Source: Bhargavaea cecembensis (GTDB taxonomy: Bacteria; Bacillota; Bacilli; Bacillales_A; Planococcaceae). From it: 64,000 bases of DNA. Location of the stretch: positions 310,001 to 374,000 of the forward strand of contig NZ_LQNT01000001.1 in the NCBI RefSeq assembly GCF_001619585.1, given 5' to 3'. Positions within the stretch are counted from its first letter, which is position 1, and each line of letters starts with the position of its first letter. A program made the position numbers and the translations under genes. Below are positions 15,932 through 25,935 of this stretch, piece after piece. Below the pieces are notes generated by a model. The model had not been told where the DNA came from and did not search any database. It saw nothing but the letters and a program-made list of their open reading frames with translations.

Positions 15932-16732
15932 GTGGGAGAAGCCATCGTTGTGACATCAGGGAAGGGGGGCGTCGGCAAGACGACGACGACCGCCAACCTT
16001 GGAACTGCATTGGCCCTTCAAGGCAAGAAAGTCTGCCTGATTGACACGGACATCGGCCTCCGGAACCTGGACGTCGTGCTCGGCCTTGAAAACCGGATCA
16101 TCTACGACCTTGTCGACGTGGTGGAAGGACGCTGCCGTGTAAACCAGGCGCTGGTGAAAGACAAACGCTTCGAGGACCGGCTGTTCCTTCTGCCGGCGGC
16201 CCAGACAGCGGACAAGCTCGCTGTTTCGCCTGAGCAGATGAGGGAACTTGTCACAGAACTGAAGCGCGAATATGACTATATCTTGATTGACTGCCCGGCC
16301 GGTATTGAGCAGGGCTACCAGAACGCAGTCGCCGGCGCCGACCGCGCAATCGTCGTCACGACACCGGAAATTTCCGCGGTGCGCGACGCCGACCGGATCA
16401 TCGGACTGCTCGAGCAGGAAGAAGGCATCGAGCCGCCGAAGCTCATCATCAACCGGATCAAGCGCCACCTCATGGAATCCGGCGAGGCGCTTGATGTCAA
16501 CGAGATCACGACCCACCTGTCGATCGACCTCCTTGGGATCGTCATGGATGACGAAAATGTCATTTCTTCATCCAATAAAGGCGAACCGGTCGTTCTCAAT
16601 CCTGCCAACCGCGCCGCAACGGGCTACCGCAACATTGCCCGCCGTATCCTCGGCGAATCGGTTCCGCTCATGTCCATGGACGAACCGAAAAAAGGCTTCT
16701 TAGGAAAGCTGAAGTCCATTTTCACGAAATAA
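15932..16732 (+). CDS. minD: Septum-site ATPase MinD
   Basis: A 266-residue ParA-type ATPase that recruits MinC to the membrane. Deviant Walker A GKGGVGKTTTTANL, the switch DTDIGLRNLDVV and DCPAGIEQG are present, and a C-terminal amphipathic helix (FLGKLKSIF) provides membrane targeting. The start is GTG 15932 with AGGGAGG upstream. A strong terminator follows, ending the mre-min unit. Confidence 0.96.
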   Translation: MGEAIVVTSGKGGVGKTTTTANLGTALALQGKKVCLIDTDIGLRNLDVVLGLENRIIYDLVDVVEGRCRVNQALVKDKRFEDRLFLLPAAQTADKLAVSPEQMRELVTELKREYDYILIDCPAGIEQGYQNAVAGADRAIVVTTPEISAVRDADRIIGLLEQEEGIEPPKLIINRIKRHLMESGEALDVNEITTHLSIDLLGIVMDDENVISSSNKGEPVVLNPANRAATGYRNIARRILGESVPLMSMDEPKKGFLGKLKSIFTK

Positions 16733-16778
16733 TCGTTTCCCGGGAAATCGGGAGCAAATAAGCGGATTCGACAATGTG

Positions 16779-16822
16779 ACCCCCATCGCATGCCTGTTCA
16801 GGCGTGCGGATGGGGGTTTTTC
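16779..16822 (+). terminator. Terminator after minD
   Basis: A 16-bp near-perfect stem starting ACCCCCATC and closing GATGGGGGT, loop TGTTCA, followed by a T run. Confidence 0.9.
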
Positions 16823-16845
16823 ATGATGGAAGGGAGGAAAAGGCG

Positions 16846-17847
16846 GTGGGGAAACGGAGTGTGCCGGAGCGGCTCGCTGCACTGGCGGTGCTGGAATCGA
16901 GGGTATCAGCGGAGCATCCCGGGTATGAGCGCATCCGGGCCGACATGGAGATGCGGCTCGCGGGTTATGCCGGGGAGAAGAAAGCGGACTTTTATCTGGA
17001 GGAAGCCAGACTCAAGGAGAATCCGGTAGTGCTGAAGGACGTGATGGTGCCTTCAGGCGGCCGCTTCGTCCAAGTGGATACACTCGTGTTGCATCCCGCA
17101 TTTGTGCTGGTGCTGGAAGTGAAGAACATGACAGGGGAACTCTACTTCGACGAAGCCACCGGACAGTTTTACCGGATGAAAAATGGCATGCGCGAAGGCA
17201 TGAGAAACCCCGAAGACCAGCTGAACCGGGCAGTCGCTGCAACCGAACGCTTCCTGGCTTCAATCGAATTGCCGGTCCGGGTCCACGGAGCCATCGTGCT
17301 CGCCAGCTATAACGGGCTGATTATCCAGGGGCCCGTAAGCAGACCCATATTCCCGGTCGACCGTCTGCCTGGGTATGTGGAGAAATTGGAGGAGGAGAAT
17401 CGGGCGATTTTAAAGAGGACGAATTTACAATTTGTGACCGATACGCTAGACCTGCTGTTCCGCGAAAGACAAGACCATTATTTGAGGTGGTATAATCTTG
17501 CATTTTCTGATATTAAACTCGGTGTTAGGTGTCCATCTTGCTTTAGGATTGGTATGGAGCGGGGCCATGGGAGATGGATTTGTAAGAATTGCGATACCTC
17601 ATCAAACGATGCCCACCTTGCTGTGCTGCAGGAGTACCGAATCTTGTTTGGAGGACAAATCACTAGCAGCGATGCACAGCGGTTTCTGGGCTTAATCAAT
17701 ATTCAAAGCGCAATTAGACTATTGTCTTCATCATCATCAAGTCAATATAAAGGGAACCAAAATCGAAATAGAAAATGGACGATCCTAGATGAGAAATATC
17801 GGTTGGAGAAATTTATCAACCACTTGATGTATAAAAAGAAATTATGA
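16846..17847 (+). CDS. NERD-domain protein with C-terminal zinc ribbon
   Basis: A 333-residue protein. Residues about 30-150 form a NERD (nuclease-related) domain: GEKKADFYLEE, the VQVDTLVLHPAFVLVLEVKN core that carries the nuclease-like D and E-x-K residues, then the PEDQLNRAV segment. A C-terminal zinc ribbon (CPSC ... CKNC, about residues 238-262) follows. GTG 16846 is chosen because AAGGGAGG lies 9 bp upstream; the in-frame GTG at 16804 lies inside the minD terminator. The last third is AT-rich, unlike the first two thirds, suggesting a mosaic or acquired 3' part. NERD proteins are of unknown function. The gene interrupts the otherwise conserved minD-spoIVFA order. Confidence 0.82.
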   Translation: MGKRSVPERLAALAVLESRVSAEHPGYERIRADMEMRLAGYAGEKKADFYLEEARLKENPVVLKDVMVPSGGRFVQVDTLVLHPAFVLVLEVKNMTGELYFDEATGQFYRMKNGMREGMRNPEDQLNRAVAATERFLASIELPVRVHGAIVLASYNGLIIQGPVSRPIFPVDRLPGYVEKLEEENRAILKRTNLQFVTDTLDLLFRERQDHYLRWYNLAFSDIKLGVRCPSCFRIGMERGHGRWICKNCDTSSNDAHLAVLQEYRILFGGQITSSDAQRFLGLINIQSAIRLLSSSSSSQYKGNQNRNRKWTILDEKYRLEKFINHLMYKKKL

Positions 17848-17858
17848 GCACCGCCAAC

Positions 17859-18080
17859 TTTAGATTAAGATTGTCTAAGTTGATTAAGGAAGCCTAGTCT
17901 GGAGTAAGGCACCTCTCATTTGGAGTAAGAATGCCTAGTTTGGAGTAAGGCACCTCTCATTTGGAGTAAGGATGCCTAGTTTGGAGTAGGCACCCCCCAT
18001 TTGGAGTAAGGATGCCTGGTTTGGAGTAAGGCACCCCTCACTTGGAGTAAAGCCTCCTAATTTAGAGTAACGGCACTTGA
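17859..18080. repeat. 20/21-bp tandem repeat array 1
   Basis: Nine clear units begin at 17898, 17919, 17939, 17960, 17980, 18000, 18020, 18041 and 18061, preceded by two degenerate ones at 17859 and 17879. Each starts with the core TTTGGAGTAAGG and has an 8-9 base tail. Tails alternate between CACCTCTCA-like and ATGCCTAG-like forms, giving a 41-bp higher-order period. There are no unique spacers and no reading frame is conserved. The array lies between the NERD gene and spoIVFA. Confidence 0.92.
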
Positions 18081-18192
18081 CGTGACACGTTAACACCTGA
18101 ATCGCCCACTCTCCAAATCTCTCAACAATTTATCATCACACCGGCCCCTCCTACATATGATAGAGAAAACATTTCGCAGGGGTGTGGTGCTG

Positions 18193-18753
18193 ATGAGGTG
18201 GAGGGAGAAATGGGTGGCGGCGCTGCTTGTGACCATCGTACTGTTCGGGGTGGCGAAGCTGGAGGAGCATCAGGTGATGAAGACACAGATCACGCATCTG
18301 GTGCGGTCGGGTGAGGAGCTGACTGTACTGAAGAAATGGGTGATGTCGTTCGTGGACCAGGGGCGTCCGGAGACGACGATTCCGGTGACGGCCGACGGGA
18401 CGACGCCGGCGATGGCGGAGTTTTCCACTCTCCAGCCGTTCCGTGAAGGGGTGGTGCTGTCGTATGCTGCGACCATTCCGGTGACGGCGAAGGGGGACGG
18501 GCTGGTCATCTATACCGGACATACGCGCCAGACGGGGAAGACCGTGACAGTACAGTATGATGACGGGGATACGGTGACCTACGGATTTATCGGCAAGTTT
18601 CTGACGCTGCCGTATACGACGGTCGGCGAAGGTGAGGCGATCGCGGAGCTGGAGTCCGGGGCGATGTTCCTGGGCGTGCAGCGGGATGGCGATGTGATGG
18701 ATGCGGAAGGTGTGAAAAACTGGCTGGCGTCGCTGAGGGGGACGGGGGAATGA
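18193..18753 (+). CDS. spoIVFA: SpoIVFA, regulator of the SpoIVFB protease (short form)
   Basis: A 186-residue protein with one transmembrane helix (residues 6-24) and a C-terminal LytM/M23-like fold (DGLVIYTGHTRQTGKTVTVQYDDG ... VGEGEAIAELE). The metal ligands of active peptidases are not all present, as is usual for SpoIVFA, which anchors and inhibits SpoIVFB in the outer forespore membrane. It is clearly shorter than the roughly 260-residue Bacillus protein. ATG 18193 is chosen because AGGGGTG lies 8 bp upstream. A CATATGAT element at 18154-18161 resembles a sigma-E -10 but has no clear -35. spoIVFB follows after 19 bp. Confidence 0.85.
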   Translation: MRWREKWVAALLVTIVLFGVAKLEEHQVMKTQITHLVRSGEELTVLKKWVMSFVDQGRPETTIPVTADGTTPAMAEFSTLQPFREGVVLSYAATIPVTAKGDGLVIYTGHTRQTGKTVTVQYDDGDTVTYGFIGKFLTLPYTTVGEGEAIAELESGAMFLGVQRDGDVMDAEGVKNWLASLRGTGE

Positions 18754-18772
18754 CAACCGGAGTCCTCTGCGG

Positions 18773-19396
18773 ATGAAGTACCGGATGCATCCGGTCATGA
18801 TCCCGTTCCTGCTCGCCATCATTGCGAGCGGGAATGTCTCATTCTACGCGATCGTCCTCGGCTCGCTCCTATTCCACGAGGCCGGTCACCTGCTGGCTGC
18901 GAAGTGGACGGGCGGACCCGTGAGGCAATGCGTCATCATGCCGTACGGCGGGGAAATCGTGATACCCCGTTTTTCCCGATTGCCGAGAGCGGACAGGCTG
19001 CTGATTGTCGCAGGAGGACCTGCCGCAACTGCGCTTCTGCTGGCCATCTCATTTTTCGTGCAGATGCCCGGGCGGGACCTGCTCATCTCAACACAGCTGG
19101 CCCTGCTCGGCCTGAATCTGCTGCCGTTTTTGCCGCTGGACGGCGGTCGGGCAGCGCTTATTTTCTTTCCTGAGCAAAAAATCGCACTCATTCTATTATC
19201 TATTTCCGTATCGGCTGCTGCAGCCGTATTTTTCATCCTTTATCTGCCCCAGTCGGCGCCTTATCTGTTCCTTGCCCTGTTCCTGTTGCTTCAAAATATC
19301 CTTCACTGGCGGTACCGAAAATATGAACGTGTGCTGGAGCGCGTTTATTCCGGAAGTTTCCCGAAGCCGGCAGTTGACCGGAAGTCGGGTCTGTGA
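18773..19396 (+). CDS. spoIVFB: SpoIVFB site-2 protease (short form)
   Basis: A 207-residue intramembrane metalloprotease that in Bacillus cleaves pro-sigma-K in the mother cell. The zinc site FHEAGH (residues 32-37) and the second motif LPLDGGRAAL are intact, within about six membrane helices. The protein ends soon after the last helix (RYRKYERVLERVY...). The C-terminal CBS domain of the roughly 288-residue Bacillus enzyme is missing. The rplU promoter overlaps the 3' end, so this is the natural stop and not an assembly break. Confidence 0.88.
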   Translation: MKYRMHPVMIPFLLAIIASGNVSFYAIVLGSLLFHEAGHLLAAKWTGGPVRQCVIMPYGGEIVIPRFSRLPRADRLLIVAGGPAATALLLAISFFVQMPGRDLLISTQLALLGLNLLPFLPLDGGRAALIFFPEQKIALILLSISVSAAAAVFFILYLPQSAPYLFLALFLLLQNILHWRYRKYERVLERVYSGSFPKPAVDRKSGL

Positions 19397-19402
19397 TAGT
19401 AT
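19374..19402 (+). promoter_or_regulatory. Sigma-A-type promoter of rplU-prp-rpmA
   Basis: TTGACC (19374-19379), a 17-bp spacer and TAGTAT (19397-19402), partly inside the end of spoIVFB. Confidence 0.8.
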
Positions 19403-19408
19403 TTTCAT

Positions 19409-19500
19409 GTTGGTTTGTAGCGCACCCGTGCTACTACAACCGCACCAACAAGGTCCTAAGCACCGAATGGTCACCTTGAAGGGCGAGTCTTAGTTTAAGA
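19409..19500 (+). ncRNA. L21 (rplU) leader RNA element
   Basis: The roughly 100-base leader between promoter and rplU contains GTTGGTTTGTAG ... CTACAACC, a GCACCAAC..GGTC stretch and a downstream GGGCGAGTCTTA. This layout matches the conserved L21 leader of Firmicutes, thought to mediate feedback by ribosomal protein L21. No terminator is visible, so control would be at stability or translation. Confidence 0.7.
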
Positions 19501-19512
19501 GGAGGTGCAAGC

Positions 19513-19821
19513 ATGTACGCAATCATTGAAACAGGCGGCAAGCAAGTTAAAGTTGAAGCGGGCCAGGAGATCTACATCGAAAAGCTCGCAGGTGACGTCG
19601 AAGAGACGATCACATTCGATAAAGTATTGTTCGTCGGCGGCGACGACGTGAAAGTCGGAGCTCCATACGTGGAAGGCGCAACCGTTACAGGTAAGATCGC
19701 CAAGCACGGCCGCGGCAAGAAAATCGTTGTCTTCAAATACAAGCGCCGTAAAAACTACCGCAAGAAACAGGGTCACCGTCAGCCTTACACGAAAGTCGTC
19801 ATCGACGGCATCAACCTGTAA
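19513..19821 (+). CDS. rplU: Ribosomal protein L21
   Basis: A 102-residue 50S protein: [18 protein letters not shown] start, [20 protein letters not shown] and the C-terminal TKVVIDGI signature. ATG follows AGGAGGTG. First gene of the conserved rplU-prp-rpmA unit. Confidence 0.98.
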   Translation: MYAIIETGGKQVKVEAGQEIYIEKLAGDVEETITFDKVLFVGGDDVKVGAPYVEGATVTGKIAKHGRGKKIVVFKYKRRKNYRKKQGHRQPYTKVVIDGINL

Positions 19822-19824
19822 GCC

Positions 19825-20148
19825 GTGATCCGGGTAATTGTGGATGAAACATCAGATGGCCGCATCACCTCATTTGAGATGACCGGCCATGCGGACTTCG
19901 CGGAACATGGAAAGGATCTTGTCTGCGCTGCGGCCTCGGCCGTATCGTTCGGCGCCGTGAACTCGGTGTACGCACTGACGGAAACGGAGCCCGATGTGGA
20001 ACTCGGAGACGATGGCGGATATTTGTCCGTCCGCGTGCCGGATCCGGAAGACGGATCCGTCCAGCTGATCCTGAAGTCCATGATCGTTTCATTGCAGACC
20101 ATTGAGCGGGACTATGGTGAACATATTAAAGTGACTTTCAACCGATAG
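19825..20148 (+). CDS. prp: Ribosomal-processing cysteine protease Prp
   Basis: A 107-residue cysteine protease (YsxB/Prp family). The catalytic pair is visible in GHADFAEHGKDLVCAAAS: His-22 and Cys-34. Prp removes the N-terminal extension of L27 in Firmicutes, and the L27 gene next door carries just such an extension. Start GTG 19825, three bases after rplU. Confidence 0.95.
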   Translation: MIRVIVDETSDGRITSFEMTGHADFAEHGKDLVCAAASAVSFGAVNSVYALTETEPDVELGDDGGYLSVRVPDPEDGSVQLILKSMIVSLQTIERDYGEHIKVTFNR

Positions 20149-20445
<297 letters not shown>

Positions 20446-20460
20446 GCACCAGATGGATGA

Positions 20461-20496
20461 GCGGGCTGCATGATTCTCATGCGGCCCGCTTTTTTA
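20461..20496 (+). terminator. Terminator after rpmA
   Basis: Stem GCGGGCTGCATGA / TCATGCGGCCCGC (one G-T pair), loop TTC, then T7. Confidence 0.92.
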
Positions 20497-20532
20497 TTGC
20501 CCGAAAAAGACCTCCGATTTTAGACGCCTGCA

Positions 20533-20563
20533 TTGAAACAGGCGTGTCCTGTAGTGGTATACT
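20533..20563 (+). promoter_or_regulatory. Extended -10 promoter of spo0B-obgE
   Basis: TTGAAA (20533-20538), a 19-bp spacer, TGG then TATACT (20558-20563), a TGn-extended -10. It puts the RNA start near 20570, which excludes start codons at or upstream of that point for spo0B. Confidence 0.7.
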
Positions 20564-20610
20564 GTACGTACGGGATGAACACGAACTTTGTGAGACGGGA
20601 AGTGACTGCA

Positions 20611-22436
<1,826 letters not shown>

Positions 22437-22496
22437 GACCTGCCCATAAGGGGGCCTGCAGGCAAACCGGCGGGCCAAGAAAAGAGGACTGAAACA

Positions 22497-22952
22497 ATGA
22501 AAGACGTTTCGGATGAAAATTATTACCTCGTCAGGGAAGACGTCCTGACGGAATCGATGCAGAAAACGCTCGAAGCAAAGCGCCTCCTGCAGAATGGCGA
22601 GGAGTCCACCATCTGGGATGCCGTGAAGCGGGTCGGCCTGTCACGGAGTGCATTCTATAAATACCGCGACACGGTCTTTCCGTTCCATTCGGTCGTCCAG
22701 GAGCGGATCCTGACGGTCTTCATGCAGCTGGAGGACCGGGAAGGGGCGCTGGCAGAACTGCTGCGCACCGTAGCCGAGGCGCAGTGCAATGTGTTGACGA
22801 TCCACCAGACGATCCCGATTCAGGGCAGGGCCAATGTGACGCTTTCCCTGGACGTGACTGCGATGACGATGGAGCTGAACACGTTCCTGCAGACGCTCAA
22901 GCGGCTGCCGTTCATCGAATCTGCGGATGTCGTCAGCTCGGGCGCGTATTAA
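22497..22952 (+). CDS. pheB: ACT-domain protein PheB
   Basis: A 151-residue protein with an N-terminal helix-turn-helix-like part (WDAVKRVGLSRSAFYKYRD) and a C-terminal ACT domain (about 68-148, LQLEDREGALAELL). It is always found before pheA in Bacillales and may sense phenylalanine. The biochemical role is not established. ATG follows AGAGGAC. Confidence 0.9.
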   Translation: MKDVSDENYYLVREDVLTESMQKTLEAKRLLQNGEESTIWDAVKRVGLSRSAFYKYRDTVFPFHSVVQERILTVFMQLEDREGALAELLRTVAEAQCNVLTIHQTIPIQGRANVTLSLDVTAMTMELNTFLQTLKRLPFIESADVVSSGAY

Positions 22953-22965
22953 GGGGGAAGAGGTT

Positions 22966-23850
22966 TTGGAAGAAACAGTGACACGGGTGGCTTATCTCGG
23001 ACCGGAGGCGTCGTTTACTCATCTGGCGGCGGACGGGCTGTTCCACGGGGACTGGCTCATGCCTTATACGACCATTCCGGAAGCGATTGAAGCCGTATCG
23101 GAAGACCGTGCGGACTATGCGGTCGTCCCGATTGAAAATGCATTGGAAGGCGCCGTCTCCCTGACGGTTGATTACCTTTACCACGAAGTGGAGCTTTATA
23201 TCACAGCCGAAATCCTGCAGCCGATCGACCAGCATCTCATGGTTCACCCGGAGCAGGCGGACAGGTGGGAAGAGGTGGAGTCGATCCATTCCCACCCGCA
23301 GGCGCTGGCCCAGTGCCACAAATTCCTGCACTACCGGTTCCGCGGCGTGCCGCTGATCCAGGCGACCTCAACGTCCGGTGCGGCAAAATACGCGGCCGAA
23401 AATCCGGAGCTGCAGATTGCGGCAATCGGCAACCGGTTTGCGGCAGAGAAATACGGCCTGAAAATCGTGCAGGACAGCATCAATGACTTCCACTTCAACC
23501 GGACGCGCTTTGTCGTTCTGTCGAAGCGGGAGGGGGAGATCGGCAAGCCCGGCAGCGGGGATAAAGTCAAGTCGACCCTCATGGTCAACCTGCCGAAGGA
23601 CAACCGCTCCGGGGCGCTTCACCAGGTGCTGTCGGTATTTGCCTGGAGGCGGCTGAACCTGACCAAGATTGAATCCCGCCCGATGAAAACGGGACTCGGC
23701 GACTACTTTTTCATCGTCGATGTGGCCGCTGGAAAAGACGAACCGATGATGAAGGGCGCCATGGAAGAACTCGCCGCACTCGGCTGCGTCGTCAAGCCGC
23801 TTGGCACCTACAGGACATATGAAATAAAACCGGCACCGCGCGAAAATTAA
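22966..23850 (+). CDS. pheA: Prephenate dehydratase
   Basis: A 294-residue enzyme converting prephenate to phenylpyruvate. YLGPEASFTHLAA, the ENALEGAVSLTVDYL core, the TRF-V motif (NRTRFVVLSK) and a C-terminal ACT regulatory domain with ESRPMK. The start is probably TTG 22966 behind AAGGGGGAAGAGG; GTG 22978 is possible. A terminator overlaps its stop. Confidence 0.95.
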   Translation: MEETVTRVAYLGPEASFTHLAADGLFHGDWLMPYTTIPEAIEAVSEDRADYAVVPIENALEGAVSLTVDYLYHEVELYITAEILQPIDQHLMVHPEQADRWEEVESIHSHPQALAQCHKFLHYRFRGVPLIQATSTSGAAKYAAENPELQIAAIGNRFAAEKYGLKIVQDSINDFHFNRTRFVVLSKREGEIGKPGSGDKVKSTLMVNLPKDNRSGALHQVLSVFAWRRLNLTKIESRPMKTGLGDYFFIVDVAAGKDEPMMKGAMEELAALGCVVKPLGTYRTYEIKPAPREN

Positions 23851-23867
23851 GCGCGGTCCGGTTTTTT
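23828..23867 (+). terminator. Terminator overlapping the pheA stop
   Basis: Left arm AACCGGCACCGCGC, right arm GCGCGGTCCGGTT with one bulged C, then T6. The left arm codes for the last residues of PheA and the stop lies at the loop. Confidence 0.9.
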
Positions 23868-23954
23868 GTTTTGGCTGATGATCTGGGGTTGGTCCGTTAG
23901 TACAATTTGGCCGGATGTACGATATTCCGACATCAGGAAAGCCGCAAACGCCTC

Positions 23955-24494
23955 TTACGCTTCGTCAGTCAAAAATCCATGCTCCCTGAGCGCCTGCACC
24001 GCACGGTCGAGGATTTCTTCGCTGTCTGCGGTAATGGTATGGAGGTGCGGGCCGCCGGTGAGCTCCAGCAGAAACGGTGATCCGGTATCCTGCACCCGGG
24101 CAAGGAACTGGCCCACATCATGACGGTTATTGACCATGATTGCCGCGTTGAGTTCACCGTACACCGGGTGCTCGACAGTGACATCGCGGACCGAAGCACC
24201 TGCGTCGACGATCAGGTTCAGCTCTGATTCGGTCTGGTCCGGTGTGTGTGTGCAGGCAACCTTTCGCGAACGGGCGCCTGGGCGCTCGGGCGCCTCGCCT
24301 CCGAGGTGGACATATCCTGAACTCGTCGCCATGATCGACTCGCCGTGTGCCTTCAGGAGGGTGATATCCCCGACGATGACCTGGCGGCTCACACCGCAAA
24401 TTTTCGCAAGCTCTGCCCCTTTAATCGGACGTTTGCTGTCTTTCAGTTTCTTGAGGATCCGTTCCCTCCGCTCGTCCCCCTTTAACTTTTCCAT
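23955..24494 (-). CDS. niaR: NAD biosynthesis repressor NiaR
   Basis: A 179-residue transcription factor (YrxA family) that represses NAD synthesis and niacin uptake genes with nicotinate as co-repressor. An N-terminal winged helix (RRERILKKLKDSKRPIKGAELAKICGVSRQ) precedes the 3H domain, whose three histidines appear in VEHPVYGEL, NNRHDVGQF and GPHLHTI. ATG at 24494 follows GGAAGGAG; the longer upstream frame is not supported. In Bacillus it neighbours nadABC and nifS, which are absent here. Confidence 0.93.
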   Translation of the reverse strand: MEKLKGDERRERILKKLKDSKRPIKGAELAKICGVSRQVIVGDITLLKAHGESIMATSSGYVHLGGEAPERPGARSRKVACTHTPDQTESELNLIVDAGASVRDVTVEHPVYGELNAAIMVNNRHDVGQFLARVQDTGSPFLLELTGGPHLHTITADSEEILDRAVQALREHGFLTDEA

Positions 24495-24633
24495 GGGCTT
24501 CGACTCCTTCCCGTCATAACTGCTGTTCGTTTTCTCATAGCTTATTGTGAAGACGTCCTCGGAGTCTGTCAAAGTTTCAGTGTCATCGCCCAGTGCGGGT
24601 TCATACGCTATACCGATGGAAGGGGGAGAAGCA

Positions 24634-25929
24634 ATGCACGTGCACATAGTGCAGAAAGGGGATACCCTCTGGAAAATCTCCAGGCAGTATGGGGTTCCCT
24701 TTGAAGAAGTTAAACGGCTTAATGCTCACCTGGCAAATCCGGACTACATCGTACCGGGGATGAAGATTTTCCTGCCGGATCATGCGAAGAAAGGCAAGGG
24801 TCATCCGCCGGCTGAACATCCATACAAGGATGGACGCCCGAAGAAACCGATGAGGGAAAAGCACGAGATGGAATCGCCGGAAATGCCACCGCCGCCGATG
24901 GAGAAGCATGCACCGAAGCCTGCACCGAAGCCGGCACCGAAGCCGGCACCGCCAAAGCCTGCACCAAAGCCAGCCCCGCCAAAACCGGCACCGCCAAAGC
25001 CGGCACCGAAACCAGCACCGCCAAAGCCGGCTCCAATGCCACCACCGCCACCAAAGCCAACACCGCCGCCGCTGATGCCGATCGAAGAGTCTCCGATGGC
25101 CCCGCCGCCACCACCGCCAAAGCCGCCGATGATGGAAGAAGAGTCGTCGATGGCTCCGCCTCCGGTCATGCCGGAAATGGAAATGCCGGCCTCGCCGATG
25201 CAACCATGCCCGCCGGAGAAGGAGGCAGTCCTTCCGATGATGCAAATGCCATTCTGTTACATGCCGGTGTTTGATATGTGCTGCCCGATGTGCGGCCATG
25301 GTCATATGCATCACCATCAGATGATGCAGCCTTATCATCACATGCATCACCATCACATGATGCAGCCATATCCGGAAATGATGCAGTATCCGGGAATGAT
25401 GCAGTATCCGGAAATGATGCAGTACTCGGAGATGGAGCAGTCTCCGGAAATGATGGAGTACCATGAGATGGAGCAGTCTCCGGAGATGATGCAGTACCAT
25501 GAAATGGAACAGTCTCCGGAGATGCCGCAGATGCCGACAGCACCGGGCTACACACTGCCTATGGCAGAGGGAATGTCGGAGGATGAATCGCGGGAGCAGG
25601 GCTGGAAGATGGGTGAATCAAGTTCCTATTCATCCTCGCTGGATGCATATATGGGTAAACAGCACGAAGCGGAGTCGCCGATGGTCCACCATCACCACAT
25701 GTCCCACGCCCCGATGCACATGTACCCGGCTGAGTCGCCTGGCGGCTGCGGCTGCGGCTCGGGCTCCGGTTCCGGGCATGCCGTGCCGTATTCCATCCAG
25801 GCTGCCGCATGGAATTACTGGCCGCAGCCAACGATGCAGCCTTATCCGGGCTATGGCCATCATCACGGACACCATCACGGACAATGCTGCAATGTATGCG
25901 GATCACCGTTCGGATACGGCGGCTACTGA
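24634..25929 (+). CDS. safA: SafA-like LysM spore coat protein with low-complexity tail
   Basis: A 431-residue protein. LysM domain at residues 1-50 (HIVQKGDTLWKISRQYGVPF ... VPGMKIFLP) closely follows SafA, the inner-coat organiser that binds cortex peptidoglycan. Next comes a Pro/Lys/Ala repeat (about 88-145), a Met/Pro-rich part, CCPMCGHGHMHHH, then Met/Gln/Glu-rich tandem repeats of about 12 residues (QYHEMEQSPEMM type) and a His/Cys/Gly-rich end. ATG 24634 is behind GGGGGAG; upstream in-frame starts lack a site. CATACGCT upstream (about 24603) weakly resembles a sigma-E -10. Confidence 0.88.
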   Translation: MHVHIVQKGDTLWKISRQYGVPFEEVKRLNAHLANPDYIVPGMKIFLPDHAKKGKGHPPAEHPYKDGRPKKPMREKHEMESPEMPPPPMEKHAPKPAPKPAPKPAPPKPAPKPAPPKPAPPKPAPKPAPPKPAPMPPPPPKPTPPPLMPIEESPMAPPPPPPKPPMMEEESSMAPPPVMPEMEMPASPMQPCPPEKEAVLPMMQMPFCYMPVFDMCCPMCGHGHMHHHQMMQPYHHMHHHHMMQPYPEMMQYPGMMQYPEMMQYSEMEQSPEMMEYHEMEQSPEMMQYHEMEQSPEMPQMPTAPGYTLPMAEGMSEDESREQGWKMGESSSYSSSLDAYMGKQHEAESPMVHHHHMSHAPMHMYPAESPGGCGCGSGSGSGHAVPYSIQAAAWNYWPQPTMQPYPGYGHHHGHHHGQCCNVCGSPFGYGGY

Positions 25930-25935
25930 TTATCC

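Noticed and set aside
17859-18080. CRISPR array
   Set aside because: Units are directly adjacent with 8-9 base tails that themselves repeat; there are no unique spacers of CRISPR length and no cas genes in the window.
17859-18080. Array 1 as a multi-GGA sponge RNA for CsrA
   Set aside because: GGA occurs in each unit but not in hairpin loops, no promoter or terminator frames the array, and array 2 of the same family lies in a probably untranscribed gap.
23868-23954. Separate gene or terminator for niaR in the pheA-niaR gap
   Set aside because: No frame or clear hairpin with a T-tract on the minus strand could be found; the pheA terminator is the only structure.
24601-25500. His/Arg/Leu-rich minus-strand ORF opposite safA
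   Set aside because: Produced by the low-complexity repeats of safA read backwards.
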